12,489 nucleotides of DNA from JBBSWB01 sp038046465. GTDB lineage: Archaea > Nanobdellota > Nanobdellia > Woesearchaeales > GW2011-AR9. Where the stretch lies: the NCBI GenBank assembly GCA_038046465.1, contig JBBSWB010000077.1:1-12489 (forward strand), given 5' to 3'. Every line of letters begins with the position of its first letter. The stretch's first letter is position 1. A model generated the notes under the pieces. It had not been told where the DNA came from. It ran no database searches and saw only the letters and a program-made list of their open reading frames with translations. A program made the position numbers and the translations under genes. Below, one piece after another: positions 5,765-12,361 of the stretch.

Positions 5765-6544
5765 TTAATGTTTTCCAAATACGTTCTTCCAATCTTCTCG
5801 GTAATGTTTCCAGAACACAATTACAGCAGTAACCGCCATCACTAGACTAAACCACTGTCCTAAGCTGAATCCGTAGTACAGGGTATCTTCTCTGAAAAAG
5901 TCGACTGTAATCCTTCCTAGGCCTTCCCAGAAGACAAAATTCCAAAAGATAAAACCAGGCTTAAAAGAATCTTTTAACGTTAAAAGTAACAATCCGCCAA
6001 ATACCAACATACGCTGGAAAAACGAATAAATCATGTTGGGATGCCGGCAAGCTTCATCATACTGCGGAAAAACTACGCACCACGACCCATTCCAAACTCT
6101 TCCTACTAATTCGCCATTAATAAAATTAGCCACTCTGCCCAAGGCTAACGCCAGCAGGGCCGGTGCACTTAAGAGGTCAGCCATTCTCCAAAACAAAATA
6201 TTTTTCTTCCGGCAATACAGGCACCCTGCTAGAACTATTCCTACTAAACCGCCATGAAAACTCATTCCTCCTTCCCAAACCTTAAGCAGGTTTACTGGGT
6301 TAGAAAGATAATAATGCGGTTCCCAAAAGATTTCAAATACTCGTGAGCCAATTAAAACTCCCAACATCAGGTAAAAAGCAAAATCCCAAATTTCATCCGC
6401 GTTTAATTTTAATTTTCCTTTTTTGCTTAAATAGATCAGCCAATAAACCCCTAAGAAAAATCCCAACACATAGACTAAGCCATAGTACCGGACTTCTAAA
6501 AAACCTAATTTTAATAAAGTCGAATTAAGATTATGCACCCACAT
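5765..6544 (-). CDS. lgt: Prolipoprotein diacylglyceryl transferase
   Basis: 259 residues from ATG 6544 (in-frame GTG 6550 is 6 bp upstream). An integral membrane enzyme that moves a diacylglyceryl group onto the lipobox cysteine of preprolipoproteins. Several hydrophobic helices are visible (about 21-40, 56-70, 96-110, 122-136, 176-192, 198-214, 230-246). Family motifs: YYGLVYVLGFFLG near 20-32; GSRVFEIFW (66-74); WEGGMSFHGGLVG (90-102), including the conserved histidine H97; GRVANFINGELVGR (136-149), the Lgt signature; RHPNMIYSF (167-175); and GLGRITVDFFRE (208-219). Length matches the family. Canonical Lgt is mainly bacterial, so its presence in an archaeal window is noteworthy and its lipid donor would have to be archaeal or acquired. 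A lipobox protein is encoded at 11516. No signal peptidase II gene is visible nearby. Confidence 0.93.
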   Translation of the reverse strand: MWVHNLNSTLLKLGFLEVRYYGLVYVLGFFLGVYWLIYLSKKGKLKLNADEIWDFAFYLMLGVLIGSRVFEIFWEPHYYLSNPVNLLKVWEGGMSFHGGLVGIVLAGCLYCRKKNILFWRMADLLSAPALLALALGRVANFINGELVGRVWNGSWCVVFPQYDEACRHPNMIYSFFQRMLVFGGLLLLTLKDSFKPGFIFWNFVFWEGLGRITVDFFREDTLYYGFSLGQWFSLVMAVTAVIVFWKHYREDWKNVFGKH

Positions 6545-6567
6545 AAACACTTATTAAATCGTTAGGA

Positions 6568-6575
6568 TTATAAAT
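6568..6575 (-). promoter_or_regulatory. Box A of lgt
   Basis: Minus-strand TTTATAAT at 6568-6575, centred about 27 bp before ATG 6544. This spacing predicts an essentially leaderless lgt mRNA and supports ATG 6544. The promoter is divergent from the PRC-barrel promoter at 6644. Confidence 0.5.
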
Positions 6576-6643
6576 CTTTTTAACTAAAATTTATCCCAAA
6601 ATAGATTATTGTAGCGCACTATCAATAATTCAATACCGTAAAC

Positions 6644-6706
6644 TTTATATAGGCTCATTCCAATACACTAAAATACTTAAAATATCATAATAAAAGCAGA
6701 GGGTGA
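6644..6706 (+). promoter_or_regulatory. Box A and ribosome binding site of the PRC-barrel gene
   Basis: Box A TTTATATA at 6644-6651, giving an expected transcription start near 6673 and a leader of about 40 nt. GGGTGA at 6701-6706 is a strong archaeal ribosome binding site, 6 bp before ATG 6713. Confidence 0.6.
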
Positions 6707-6712
6707 ATCATC

Positions 6713-6976
6713 ATGGAAGAAAAAGACAAAAATTATTCTAAAGAACTTCTAGGGAAAACTATCGTTTCCAAGTCTGGTAAGAAATTTGGAGAAGTGGGCG
6801 ACTTAATTTTTGAAGTAGGCTCAGGAGAATTAATCCATTTAATGCTTAGAAATCCAACTTCTTATACCGATAGAATGGAATTAGAAAAAACCAAAGAAGG
6901 TCAAATCTTAATTCCTTTTTCTGCCGTAATCGCTACGGGCGACTTCATTGTCGTTGCAGAAGAAGACATTATTTAG
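6713..6976 (+). CDS. PRC-barrel domain protein
   Basis: 87 residues forming one PRC-barrel: LLGKTIVSKSGKKFGEVGDLIFEVGSGELIHLMLR is the typical start (a strand, K-x-G-x-x-x-G-x-V-x-D turn, then a second strand), followed by ILIPFSAVIATGDFIVV, which closes the barrel. Stand-alone PRC-barrel proteins of this size are widespread in archaea. In haloarchaea some relatives (CdpB family) take part in cell division by bridging the FtsZ-based divisome, while others are of unknown role, so division is possible but not shown. It sits alone, transcribed divergently from lgt and convergently with the wHTH gene at 7123. The 146-bp gap after its stop is very T- and A-rich (several runs of 5 or more T), suitable for archaeal U-tract termination in both directions. 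Confidence 0.88.
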   Translation: MEEKDKNYSKELLGKTIVSKSGKKFGEVGDLIFEVGSGELIHLMLRNPTSYTDRMELEKTKEGQILIPFSAVIATGDFIVVAEEDII

Positions 6977-7040
6977 ATAAAACTTTTAAATAAATTTATT
7001 TTTTTAATTTTTACTTAATCTACTTTTTATTTAGTTTTTT
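6977..7040 (+). terminator. U-tract termination region after the PRC-barrel gene
   Basis: After the stop the plus strand has T-runs (TTTATTTTTTTAATTTTTACTT around 6997-7018, then more to 7040). Archaeal transcription ends at such U-tracts without needing a hairpin. No stable stem is seen. Confidence 0.4.
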
Positions 7041-7122
7041 ATCTTTAGAATTGTATTTATTTAAGTTAGTTACTAGATTATTACTATTAAAACTATTAAT
7101 AAAATATTAGTTTTATGATTAT

Positions 7123-7674
7123 TTATTTTTTCCCCGATTCTTTAATCATCGCTAATAAGTCCGAATTAAAAGGGGTGTTTATTTTTGTATTCAATTTTAC
7201 CGATTTCTTTTCAGAAGAAAACTCTTCATCGATTTTCTTTAAATAATCCTTTACTCGGCTTACGACTGAAGTTAAGATAAAATTTTCAATTTTGTCTTCA
7301 AAGATTTCAGACAAATGATTGAATTCAGTTATTCGATACAAATTAGCATTAGTTTCAATTAAATGCAGATCTTTTAATCGTTTTAGCTGCCTACGGATAT
7401 TGGAAGAAGCAATTCCGGACATAGGCAGGCTTAATCCTTTTCGTAAAGCCATGACCTGGTTTTTTACTTCTTCAGAATGCAATTCTTCCCTACTCTGCTT
7501 TGCTTTTAATAAAATATAGAACACATCAACAACTACGTCTCGGGAATCTCCCGGCTGCAATAATCCCACGGAAAGACATAACTTTCGAACTAATTCCCGA
7601 TCCGTCATGGTCGGTTTTTCGTATCTTCGTAAAGTAATTTCCGCTAAAGGCGTATCCCGGCTTATTTTTCCCAT
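7123..7674 (-). CDS. Archaeal winged-helix regulator-like protein
   Basis: 183 residues from ATG 7674; the in-frame GTG 7683 lies within the ribosome binding site AGGTGGT (7679-7685), so ATG 7674 is preferred. The N-terminus MGKISRDTPLAEITLRRYEKP has the look of a strongly conserved archaeal family. The middle contains helices (DVVVDVFYILLKAKQ, residues about 45-60) and a helix-turn-helix with SGIASSNIRRQLKRLKDLHLIE followed by a short wing (TNANLYRITEF). The C-terminal part is a helix (ENFILTSVVSRVKDYLKKIDEEF) and then a basic/polar tail. It is probably a transcription regulator or a DNA-binding dimer; I do not recognise a named member and cannot give its target. It is a single gene with a promoter of its own in the 160-bp gap upstream. 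Confidence 0.65.
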   Translation of the reverse strand: MGKISRDTPLAEITLRRYEKPTMTDRELVRKLCLSVGLLQPGDSRDVVVDVFYILLKAKQSREELHSEEVKNQVMALRKGLSLPMSGIASSNIRRQLKRLKDLHLIETNANLYRITEFNHLSEIFEDKIENFILTSVVSRVKDYLKKIDEEFSSEKKSVKLNTKINTPFNSDLLAMIKESGKK

Positions 7675-7833
7675 TTTAACCACCTGTTTTTATTAAAAGT
7701 AATCTTAATTCTGTTTTAAAGTCTTAATATCATATCTTAATGTTAACTAGCAAAGCAATCGCTCTTTTAAACTTTTCTCAAAGAAAATAAAAATTGATAA
7801 GATAATTTAAGAAATGTTTGTATAAATTTTTGA

Positions 7834-8559
7834 TTATTTCTTTTGAAAAACAAAAACTGTGCAAATAAAACCATTATCATCTAAATCTTTTTTTAGGCCC
7901 AACTTAAACCCGTGTTTCTTGAATAAATCAAGATAAAATTGTTCTTCCCTATTAAAATCAATTAATTTTCCAATTTTTGGAATGTTAGAATAATGTAAGA
8001 TTTCTTTATACTTTTTTCCATTAAATTCAAAAGTGTTTCTTTCAATAAATAGATCTTTCCTAGATTCTAATTTTTCTTTAAGATAAGTTTCATTTGCTAC
8101 AACCAAAATAAATTTACCTTTCGGTTCAAGCATTAAGTTAATCTTTTTAGCGGTTTCCTCTAACTCATCAAATACAAAATGAGGAAACACATAAATCGCA
8201 GTAATAAAATCAAACTTTTCATCGGTTTTGGTGTTTAGAAAAGTGCTATTGTAAGTTTTAAGCTCGACACCTTTTCTGAAGTTTGAGGACTTTTTTATAA
8301 AATGGTTATAATTCTTTTCAGAAGGCTCGCAACCCCCAATAATTATATTTTTGTAAAGCGGATTTAGGCTTTTGTAAATCATTTTAATAAAGAACCCGAT
8401 TCCAAAACCGATGTCAAAAATCTTAATGCTTGAACTATTCTGCTTAGATATTATTTCTTGAATGATAAAATTATTCACAAAAGAATTTATTTTGGTTTTC
8501 TCCTGATTCTCCCAATTTATTTTTTCGTATTGTTGATAAAAAAAGTTTTTGTTTTTCAT
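7834..8559 (-). CDS. SAM-dependent class I methyltransferase
   Basis: 241 residues. Motif I is IKIFDIGFGIGFF (residues about 45-57, with D49 and G51-x-G53-x-G55), binding the methionine part of SAM. GGCEPSEKNYNHF supplies the acidic motif II residue. KFDFITAIYVFPHF and LMLEPKGKFILVVANE are motifs IV and post-IV/V of the Rossmann-like fold. The C-terminal part (FDLFKKHGFKLGLKKDL region through FVFQKK) matches the final beta hairpin of the fold. The substrate cannot be told; the layout is like small-molecule or lipid/sugar methyltransferases rather than RNA ones. The protein is very rich in Lys, Asn, Ile and Phe, more AT-biased than its neighbour GluRS, possibly reflecting recent acquisition or weak selection. 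It lies 33 bp after gltX on the same strand, so co-transcription is possible. Confidence 0.8.
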   Translation of the reverse strand: MKNKNFFYQQYEKINWENQEKTKINSFVNNFIIQEIISKQNSSSIKIFDIGFGIGFFIKMIYKSLNPLYKNIIIGGCEPSEKNYNHFIKKSSNFRKGVELKTYNSTFLNTKTDEKFDFITAIYVFPHFVFDELEETAKKINLMLEPKGKFILVVANETYLKEKLESRKDLFIERNTFEFNGKKYKEILHYSNIPKIGKLIDFNREEQFYLDLFKKHGFKLGLKKDLDDNGFICTVFVFQKK

Positions 8560-8592
8560 ATTTATATTAATAAATTATATAAAATTTATTAT

Positions 8593-10296
8593 TTACTGAT
8601 GCAAATAATAAAATCTTAATTTATCTTTTTCTTTTTTATCTAACCGGGCATAATAGCGCCGTTCTAATTGAACTAAATCTCCTTCTTTCAGGTTTAACAT
8701 ATCCTTTTCTCCCCAGCCAGAAACAGTGCTGTTGTCTTCTAGCACCACTTCTACTGCAGGCAGTTTGGTTACCGGCAGCCAATGGATAATAAACCCTTTC
8801 TCGTTTTCAGCAGCATTTTTGTAATCTTCATAATCTTCAGAAACAAATTTCCATTTGCCGTTGCTTATTTTAATATTACAATAATCCATCAGGCGGTGAA
8901 TTTTTCCTTTTCCTAATCTTTTAAAATCGCTTTCAGCAATATGTACTTCTCCTTTTACGGAAATTTTTCTTTTTCCTTTCTGGGGGAAATTGGGATGTAA
9001 ATCCAATTCTACTTCTTTTTTAGGAGCTCCAATTACAGATACTTCTACCGGATTATCAACAAAGAAATACCGATCGGCGTTTGGTTCAATAATGTCTTTA
9101 TTGAACGCATTAATCATTTTCCAGAATTCTTCGATGCTAACCGTTTTGTCATTTAAGCTTAAGCCAATCTCTATTGCAAACTTCCTAAACGCTTCGGCTT
9201 GATAACCTCGTTTTCTTAATGCCGGTAAGAAAGGCAGCCGAATATCATCCCAGCCAGCATATTCATTTTGTTCAATGGCCCGTCTAGTTTGAGTAGTGCT
9301 TAATTCAAACCCTTCAAAATTAATTCTTCCCCAATGTTTGTATTCGGGATGCTTCCAGCCGAAACAGTCCATAACTAGCATTTCTTTCTTAGCATTATCA
9401 GCATGGTCTTTTCCATTAAGCACATGAGTAATGCCCATTTCGTGATCATCGATAGCGACCGAGAATAACATCAGCGGCCACATCCGTTGGGTTTTTCCGG
9501 TTTTAGGATGAACATGCTCAACGATACGCATAATTGCAAAATCCCGCATAGCCGGATTTTTATCTTTAATATCTGTTTTTAGACGGAGCACTGCTTCCCC
9601 TTCAGCATATTCATTAAACATTTTTGCATACCGCAGAATATTTTCTTTTACATTTATGCTTCGACAGGGACAAGGAATAGCTTGGTTTTTCTGTTCAGTC
9701 CATTTTTCTGCTTCACAGGTACAGACGTAAGCTTTACCCATCTGCACTAATTTTTCTGCATAATCGTAATAAATACCTAGCCGGGAAGATTGGACAAAAA
9801 CTTCCGCTACGCCATTATTAGTTAACCAATTAGCATCATCTTCTAATAATTCATAAGCTGGCGGATAGATATTTTCCGGATTGGTATCTTCAATCCGCAG
9901 AATAAATTTACCTTTATACATTTTTGCATATTCATAATTTAAAGAAACCCCATAAGCGTGCCCAATATGAAAGGGTCCGGAAGGGGAAGGAGCTATTCGA
10001 GTTACAAATTTTCCTTTGATTGCATTCGGCAAAGGTTTTAACGGCCCTTCTACTTGCTCTTCTTTTTCTTCTTTTAATAATTCCGGAGCAATTTTTTTTA
10101 ATTGTTTTTTAATTTCTGGCAAGGGCAGTTGAGCTATTTCAGCAACCATATTTTCAATTTCTTTCAATAGCTTAGGGACATCTTTTTTTAATTCCGGTTT
10201 TTCCCTAAGAACTTGGCCGAGAACTACTTTAGAATTAGCTTTACCATTAAAGTCTAAAGCATTCTTAAGCACGTATTTTAAAATAATTTCTTTCAT
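8593..10296 (-). CDS. gltX: Glutamyl-tRNA synthetase, archaeal type
   Basis: 567 residues, a class I aminoacyl-tRNA synthetase of the archaeal/eukaryotic GluRS branch; charges tRNA-Glu. The N-terminal 95 residues are the helical extension found in archaeal GluRS (MKEIILKYVLKNALDFNGKA...). The catalytic HIGH motif lies in APSPSGPFHIGHAYG (HIGH at 110-113), followed by FILRIEDTNPENIYPPAYE, the D-x-N-P amino-acid binding segment. GKDHADNAKKEM and the KMSKS equivalent FELSTTQTRRAI (about residue 330) follow. Residues after about 400 form the two beta barrels that read the anticodon, as in archaeal GluRS and GlnRS. The KMSKS loop is usually [IL]S[TS]SK; here it reads LSTTQ, lacking the final lysine, a slight deviation. 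GlnRS is unlikely in archaea. A TATA-like TTTAAGAA (minus, near 10325) lies about 30 bp before the start; MITE 2 ends just behind it. Confidence 0.95.
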   Translation of the reverse strand: MKEIILKYVLKNALDFNGKANSKVVLGQVLREKPELKKDVPKLLKEIENMVAEIAQLPLPEIKKQLKKIAPELLKEEKEEQVEGPLKPLPNAIKGKFVTRIAPSPSGPFHIGHAYGVSLNYEYAKMYKGKFILRIEDTNPENIYPPAYELLEDDANWLTNNGVAEVFVQSSRLGIYYDYAEKLVQMGKAYVCTCEAEKWTEQKNQAIPCPCRSINVKENILRYAKMFNEYAEGEAVLRLKTDIKDKNPAMRDFAIMRIVEHVHPKTGKTQRMWPLMLFSVAIDDHEMGITHVLNGKDHADNAKKEMLVMDCFGWKHPEYKHWGRINFEGFELSTTQTRRAIEQNEYAGWDDIRLPFLPALRKRGYQAEAFRKFAIEIGLSLNDKTVSIEEFWKMINAFNKDIIEPNADRYFFVDNPVEVSVIGAPKKEVELDLHPNFPQKGKRKISVKGEVHIAESDFKRLGKGKIHRLMDYCNIKISNGKWKFVSEDYEDYKNAAENEKGFIIHWLPVTKLPAVEVVLEDNSTVSGWGEKDMLNLKEGDLVQLERRYYARLDKKEKDKLRFYYLHQ

Positions 10297-10333
10297 TAAC
10301 GATGAGAAATTGAGAACTATTCTTAAATGTTTT

Positions 10334-10342
10334 TGTTAGCAG
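10334..10342 (+). repeat. Target-site duplication, left copy
   Basis: TGTTAGCAG, identical to 10504-10512. It directly abuts the left end of MITE 2 at 10343. Confidence 0.8.
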
Positions 10343-10503
10343 GGCTCTGTAGAAAAAGTCTAGGCCTTTCACTTGTTCAGTTCTAAAAGAGTTAATTCAA
10401 GAAAAATAGAATTAGTTTAACGAAGGAACTGAGCTACCAATTCGTCTTACGAATCGAAGTTACTCGTTCAAATCTTGGCCTAGACGACTTTTTCTACTAA
10501 GCC
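10343..10503. mobile_element. MITE-like non-autonomous element 2 (161 bp)
   Basis: Left end GGCTCTGTAGAAAAAGTC (10343-10360) followed by TAGGCC; right end GGCCTAGAC then GACTTTTTCTACTAAGCC (10486-10503), complementary except for two mismatches and one 3-bp insertion. Internal arms CAGTTC/GAACTG, TTAATTC/GAATTA and ATTCGT/ACGAAT make a long fold-back. A perfect 9-bp direct repeat TGTTAGCAG flanks it (10334-10342 and 10504-10512), the mark of transposition. It contains no gene. The outer 13 bases (GGCTCTGTAGAAA) are shared with the element at 2692. It sits between the stop of the nucleotidyltransferase gene and the gltX promoter, so it adds sequence upstream of gltX. Confidence 0.88.
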
Positions 10504-10512
10504 TGTTAGCAG
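10504..10512 (+). repeat. Target-site duplication, right copy
   Basis: TGTTAGCAG, identical to 10334-10342, directly abutting the right end of MITE 2. Confidence 0.8.
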
Positions 10513-10521
10513 TTAGAATTT

Positions 10522-11331
10522 CTAAAATTTGCCTTTTTCAATCAGCTTTTTCATTCGTTTGACAAACTCGTCTGCTTCCAGATAATGCTTTTCATATTCT
10601 GGGCCTTTAATCTCTTTAATTTCCCGGTGGGTTATTTTCTTGCTGAGAAGATAAAAGTTGCGCATCGTTTCCACATATTTCTTTTCCAGCAATTTGTGTT
10701 CCACGAAAGTTTTTTCGAGCATATCAGCAACATGTTCGGGCGTGGGAGGAACTTCTTTAGCTCTCATTAAAGCAGCGTGAGCCGCATCTATTACTGCCCA
10801 ATACAAATCTAAGGTTGCCTGTAATAAATGCCATTTAGAATTTAATAAAGTTTGGGGCGCTCTACCGTAATAACGCCAAATACTTTCTTCACTTGGTCTA
10901 ATCCTGCCTTTTTTTAATAAGATCTGCAGCGGTTCAAAGAAACCGGTATCGATTAAAGCTACCCCGTCACGCAGGATATTTACGACGACTGGATCTCCTG
11001 CTTTAGCATATTCCCAAAAAGAGGTAAAAGTCATGGAAGTAACATGTAGTTTTGGAGAAGTTCTAACAATCGCTTTTTCTACAATAATTCGGTACGTTTC
11101 AATTAAAGCTTCACTTAATTCAAAACTAGTATCATCACTGATGACTAAAACATCAATATCGCTTTCTGGGGAAGTTTCTCTTCTTACTGAAGAACCAAAT
11201 AAAATAGCGCTCATTAAGAACTCGCCCAGCTCATTTTTTAACTGTTGGGCAAATTGTTGAGCTAATTTTAGGTCCGTGGTAGGGTAAGCATGGATATTCT
11301 CATTTTTTTTCTTTTGAATCCTAAATTCCAT
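10522..11331 (-). CDS. MNT-type nucleotidyltransferase with HEPN-like C-terminal domain
   Basis: 269 residues. The N-terminal domain (about 20-135) is a Pol-beta-like nucleotidyltransferase of the MNT group: AILFGSSVRRETSPESDIDVLV has the G46-S47 and D58-x-D60 metal-binding pattern. The third acidic residue usually expected further on is not obvious (the strand reads KLHVTSMT). From about 150 onward the protein is all helical (SKWHLLQATLDLYWAVIDAAHAALMRAKE, then YVETMRNFYLLSKKITHREI), which fits a HEPN domain; R...H spacing is not the classic Rx4-6H exactly but R-x9-H is present. Separate MNT and HEPN genes form toxin-antitoxin pairs in many archaea, where MNT can AMPylate the HEPN toxin; here both seem joined in one chain, as also known for kanamycin nucleotidyltransferase-like proteins. 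Function is therefore open. It is a single gene, divergent from the lipoprotein at 11516, with MITE 2 after its stop. Confidence 0.75.
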   Translation of the reverse strand: MEFRIQKKKNENIHAYPTTDLKLAQQFAQQLKNELGEFLMSAILFGSSVRRETSPESDIDVLVISDDTSFELSEALIETYRIIVEKAIVRTSPKLHVTSMTFTSFWEYAKAGDPVVVNILRDGVALIDTGFFEPLQILLKKGRIRPSEESIWRYYGRAPQTLLNSKWHLLQATLDLYWAVIDAAHAALMRAKEVPPTPEHVADMLEKTFVEHKLLEKKYVETMRNFYLLSKKITHREIKEIKGPEYEKHYLEADEFVKRMKKLIEKGKF

Positions 11332-11484
11332 TACTTTGCTTTAAAAGATACGTGCTTTATTAAGATTTTTTAACTATTTAAGAGTGAACGTATGCTTTTT
11401 TGAACCTTTTTTAGGAATAATCCCCTACTTCGATTTGTAAAAAAGAGGAAAATATACAAATTTTATTTATGAATTACATAAAAC

Positions 11485-11492
11485 TATATAAA
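11485..11492 (+). promoter_or_regulatory. Box A of the thioredoxin-like lipoprotein gene
   Basis: TATATAAA at 11485-11492, about 27 bp before ATG 11516. A short GTGAT at 11507-11511 overlaps the expected transcript start, so translation may be nearly leaderless. The 175-bp gap from 11332 to 11506 also holds the minus-strand promoter region of the nucleotidyltransferase gene. Confidence 0.5.
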
Positions 11493-11515
11493 TCTATTAA
11501 TTTTTAGTGATATTA

Positions 11516-11896
11516 ATGAGATTAATAAACTCAATGAAATCTATTATTAAACCAGCAGGATTAAGATTAATGTTAATTCTTCTGTTAATTTGCACTGTTT
11601 TCCTAAGCAGCTGCAGCAATAATCCAGAAGTGTTAAATGAATTTGCTTCCTGTCTTGCAGAAAAAGGCGCTAAGATGTATGGCGCATCTTGGTGCGGGCA
11701 TTGTCAGTCTCAGAAAGAAATGTTTGGGGAAGCTTTTGCTAAAGTAAATTATATTGAATGTACCCTCGATGAACAAGCGTGTATTAGTGCAGGCATTCAA
11801 GGTTATCCTACCTGGAAATTTGCTGATGGCAGCAGCGCAGCCGGGGCGCAATCGTTTACCGCTTTAGCAGAAAAAACTGGCTGTTCTTCGCCTTAA
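11516..11896 (+). CDS. Thioredoxin-fold lipoprotein (VKOR-associated type)
   Basis: 126 residues from ATG 11516 (in-frame GTG 11507 lies inside the likely ribosome binding site; ATG 11534 is a further alternative). Residues 1-32 are a lipoprotein signal: basic start, hydrophobic core LRLMLILLLICTVFL, then lipobox L-S-S-C33. The mature part is a compact thioredoxin domain with the redox motif WCGHC (C60, C63) in KMYGASWCGHCQSQK, then YIECTLDEQACISAGIQGYPTW containing the cis-Pro loop (GYPTW). Extra cysteines C46, the pair in IECTLDEQAC and the C-terminal GCSS resemble the Trx domain that follows VKOR in VKOR-Trx fusions of bacteria and archaea. It is probably anchored outside the membrane and works in disulfide formation or isomerisation, with an electron partner elsewhere (no VKOR is seen here). 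Lipid attachment would need the Lgt encoded at 5765-6544. Confidence 0.88.
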   Translation: MRLINSMKSIIKPAGLRLMLILLLICTVFLSSCSNNPEVLNEFASCLAEKGAKMYGASWCGHCQSQKEMFGEAFAKVNYIECTLDEQACISAGIQGYPTWKFADGSSAAGAQSFTALAEKTGCSSP

Positions 11897-11916
11897 TTTT
11901 TATTACTTTTTTTTCA
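11897..11916 (+). terminator. U-tract after the lipoprotein gene
   Basis: TTTTTATTACTTTTTTTTC directly after the stop at 11896, a U-rich archaeal terminator. The rest of 11917-12091 holds no supported gene. Confidence 0.55.
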
Positions 11917-12091
11917 AAAGAATACAATTGCCAGCGGTTCTGTCCAAAATAGTCTATTTAAAAGACGGGGAAATCGTAAAAGTAGAGCACAGCCGTTCTC
12001 AAAGATAGAGAGATTATAACCTGTTACTGCATAAGTAGCATCTCCATTATGGATATTAAACAGAACATTAAACCTCATCATTCTGAAAATT

Positions 12092-12358
12092 TCAAAGACG
12101 GAGTTGGGGGCTAACATTAACCATTTTTTCTTCTAGTCTTGGTTTTCCTAAAGGTTCTAAAGGCTGGGCTGCTAACCAATCATTCATCACTCCATACTTC
12201 AACATCGTTTCCACGCTGGCTAAAGCCAATCTTAAATTTGCCGCCAATAAAGGAACATCGGCTACAGTAATAATTAAATCAGCATTTAAAATTACCCCTT
12301 TATTCAAAGTCCGGTCAATTAATTCTACAATTCCAGTTTGGGTGTTGTTATTCACCAT
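12092..12358 (-). CDS. gvpM: Gas vesicle protein, GvpM/GvpJ type (GvpA/J/M family)
   Basis: 88 residues. Gas vesicle minor structural/nucleation protein of the GvpA superfamily. Recognised from IVELIDRTLNKGVILNADLIITVADVPLLAANLRLALASVETMLKYGVM: the D-R-x-L-x-K-G-V turn, hydrophobic strand pair and A-S-V-E-T-M-L-K-Y end are family hallmarks. The segment ADLIITVADVPLL and the trailing YG...W (YGVMNDW) are closer to what I know of haloarchaeal GvpM and of GvpJ than to shell protein GvpA, which has WVRVSLVGIE in that place. GvpJ and GvpM are needed in small amounts, probably for nucleating the conical end. The gene starts 3 bp after the stop of a GvpF/L gene, matching the gvpL-gvpM order at the operon end in haloarchaea. 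The symbol is a best guess between gvpM and gvpJ. It is convergent with the lipoprotein gene. Confidence 0.85.
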   Translation of the reverse strand: MVNNNTQTGIVELIDRTLNKGVILNADLIITVADVPLLAANLRLALASVETMLKYGVMNDWLAAQPLEPLGKPRLEEKMVNVSPQLRL

Positions 12359-12361
12359 TTT

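Noticed and set aside
10410..10485. tRNA-like pieces in MITE 2 (D-arm-like GGTAGCTCAG on minus, T-loop-like GTTCAAATC on plus)
   Set aside because: The two pieces are on opposite strands and no seven-bp acceptor stem, anticodon arm or T-stem can be drawn around either; the pairing is explained by the element's fold-back.
11926..12008. Short plus-strand protein-like string ending in KIVYLKDGEIVKVEHS
   Set aside because: The phrase looks like a beta hairpin, but the frame is under 35 codons, has no start or ribosome binding site and stops at a TAG; most likely chance, at best a gene fragment.
11914..12117. 67-codon minus-strand open frame after gvpM
   Set aside because: It overlaps the gvpM end by 26 bp, has no recognisable domain or ribosome binding site, and its composition looks like random translation. 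It may be a decayed remnant but cannot be supported as a gene.
12092..12358. Calling the 88-residue protein the main shell protein GvpA
   Set aside because: The strand that reads WVRVSLVGIE-like in GvpA is ADLIITVADVPLL here and the protein has an extended tail after YG..W; this fits GvpM/GvpJ better.
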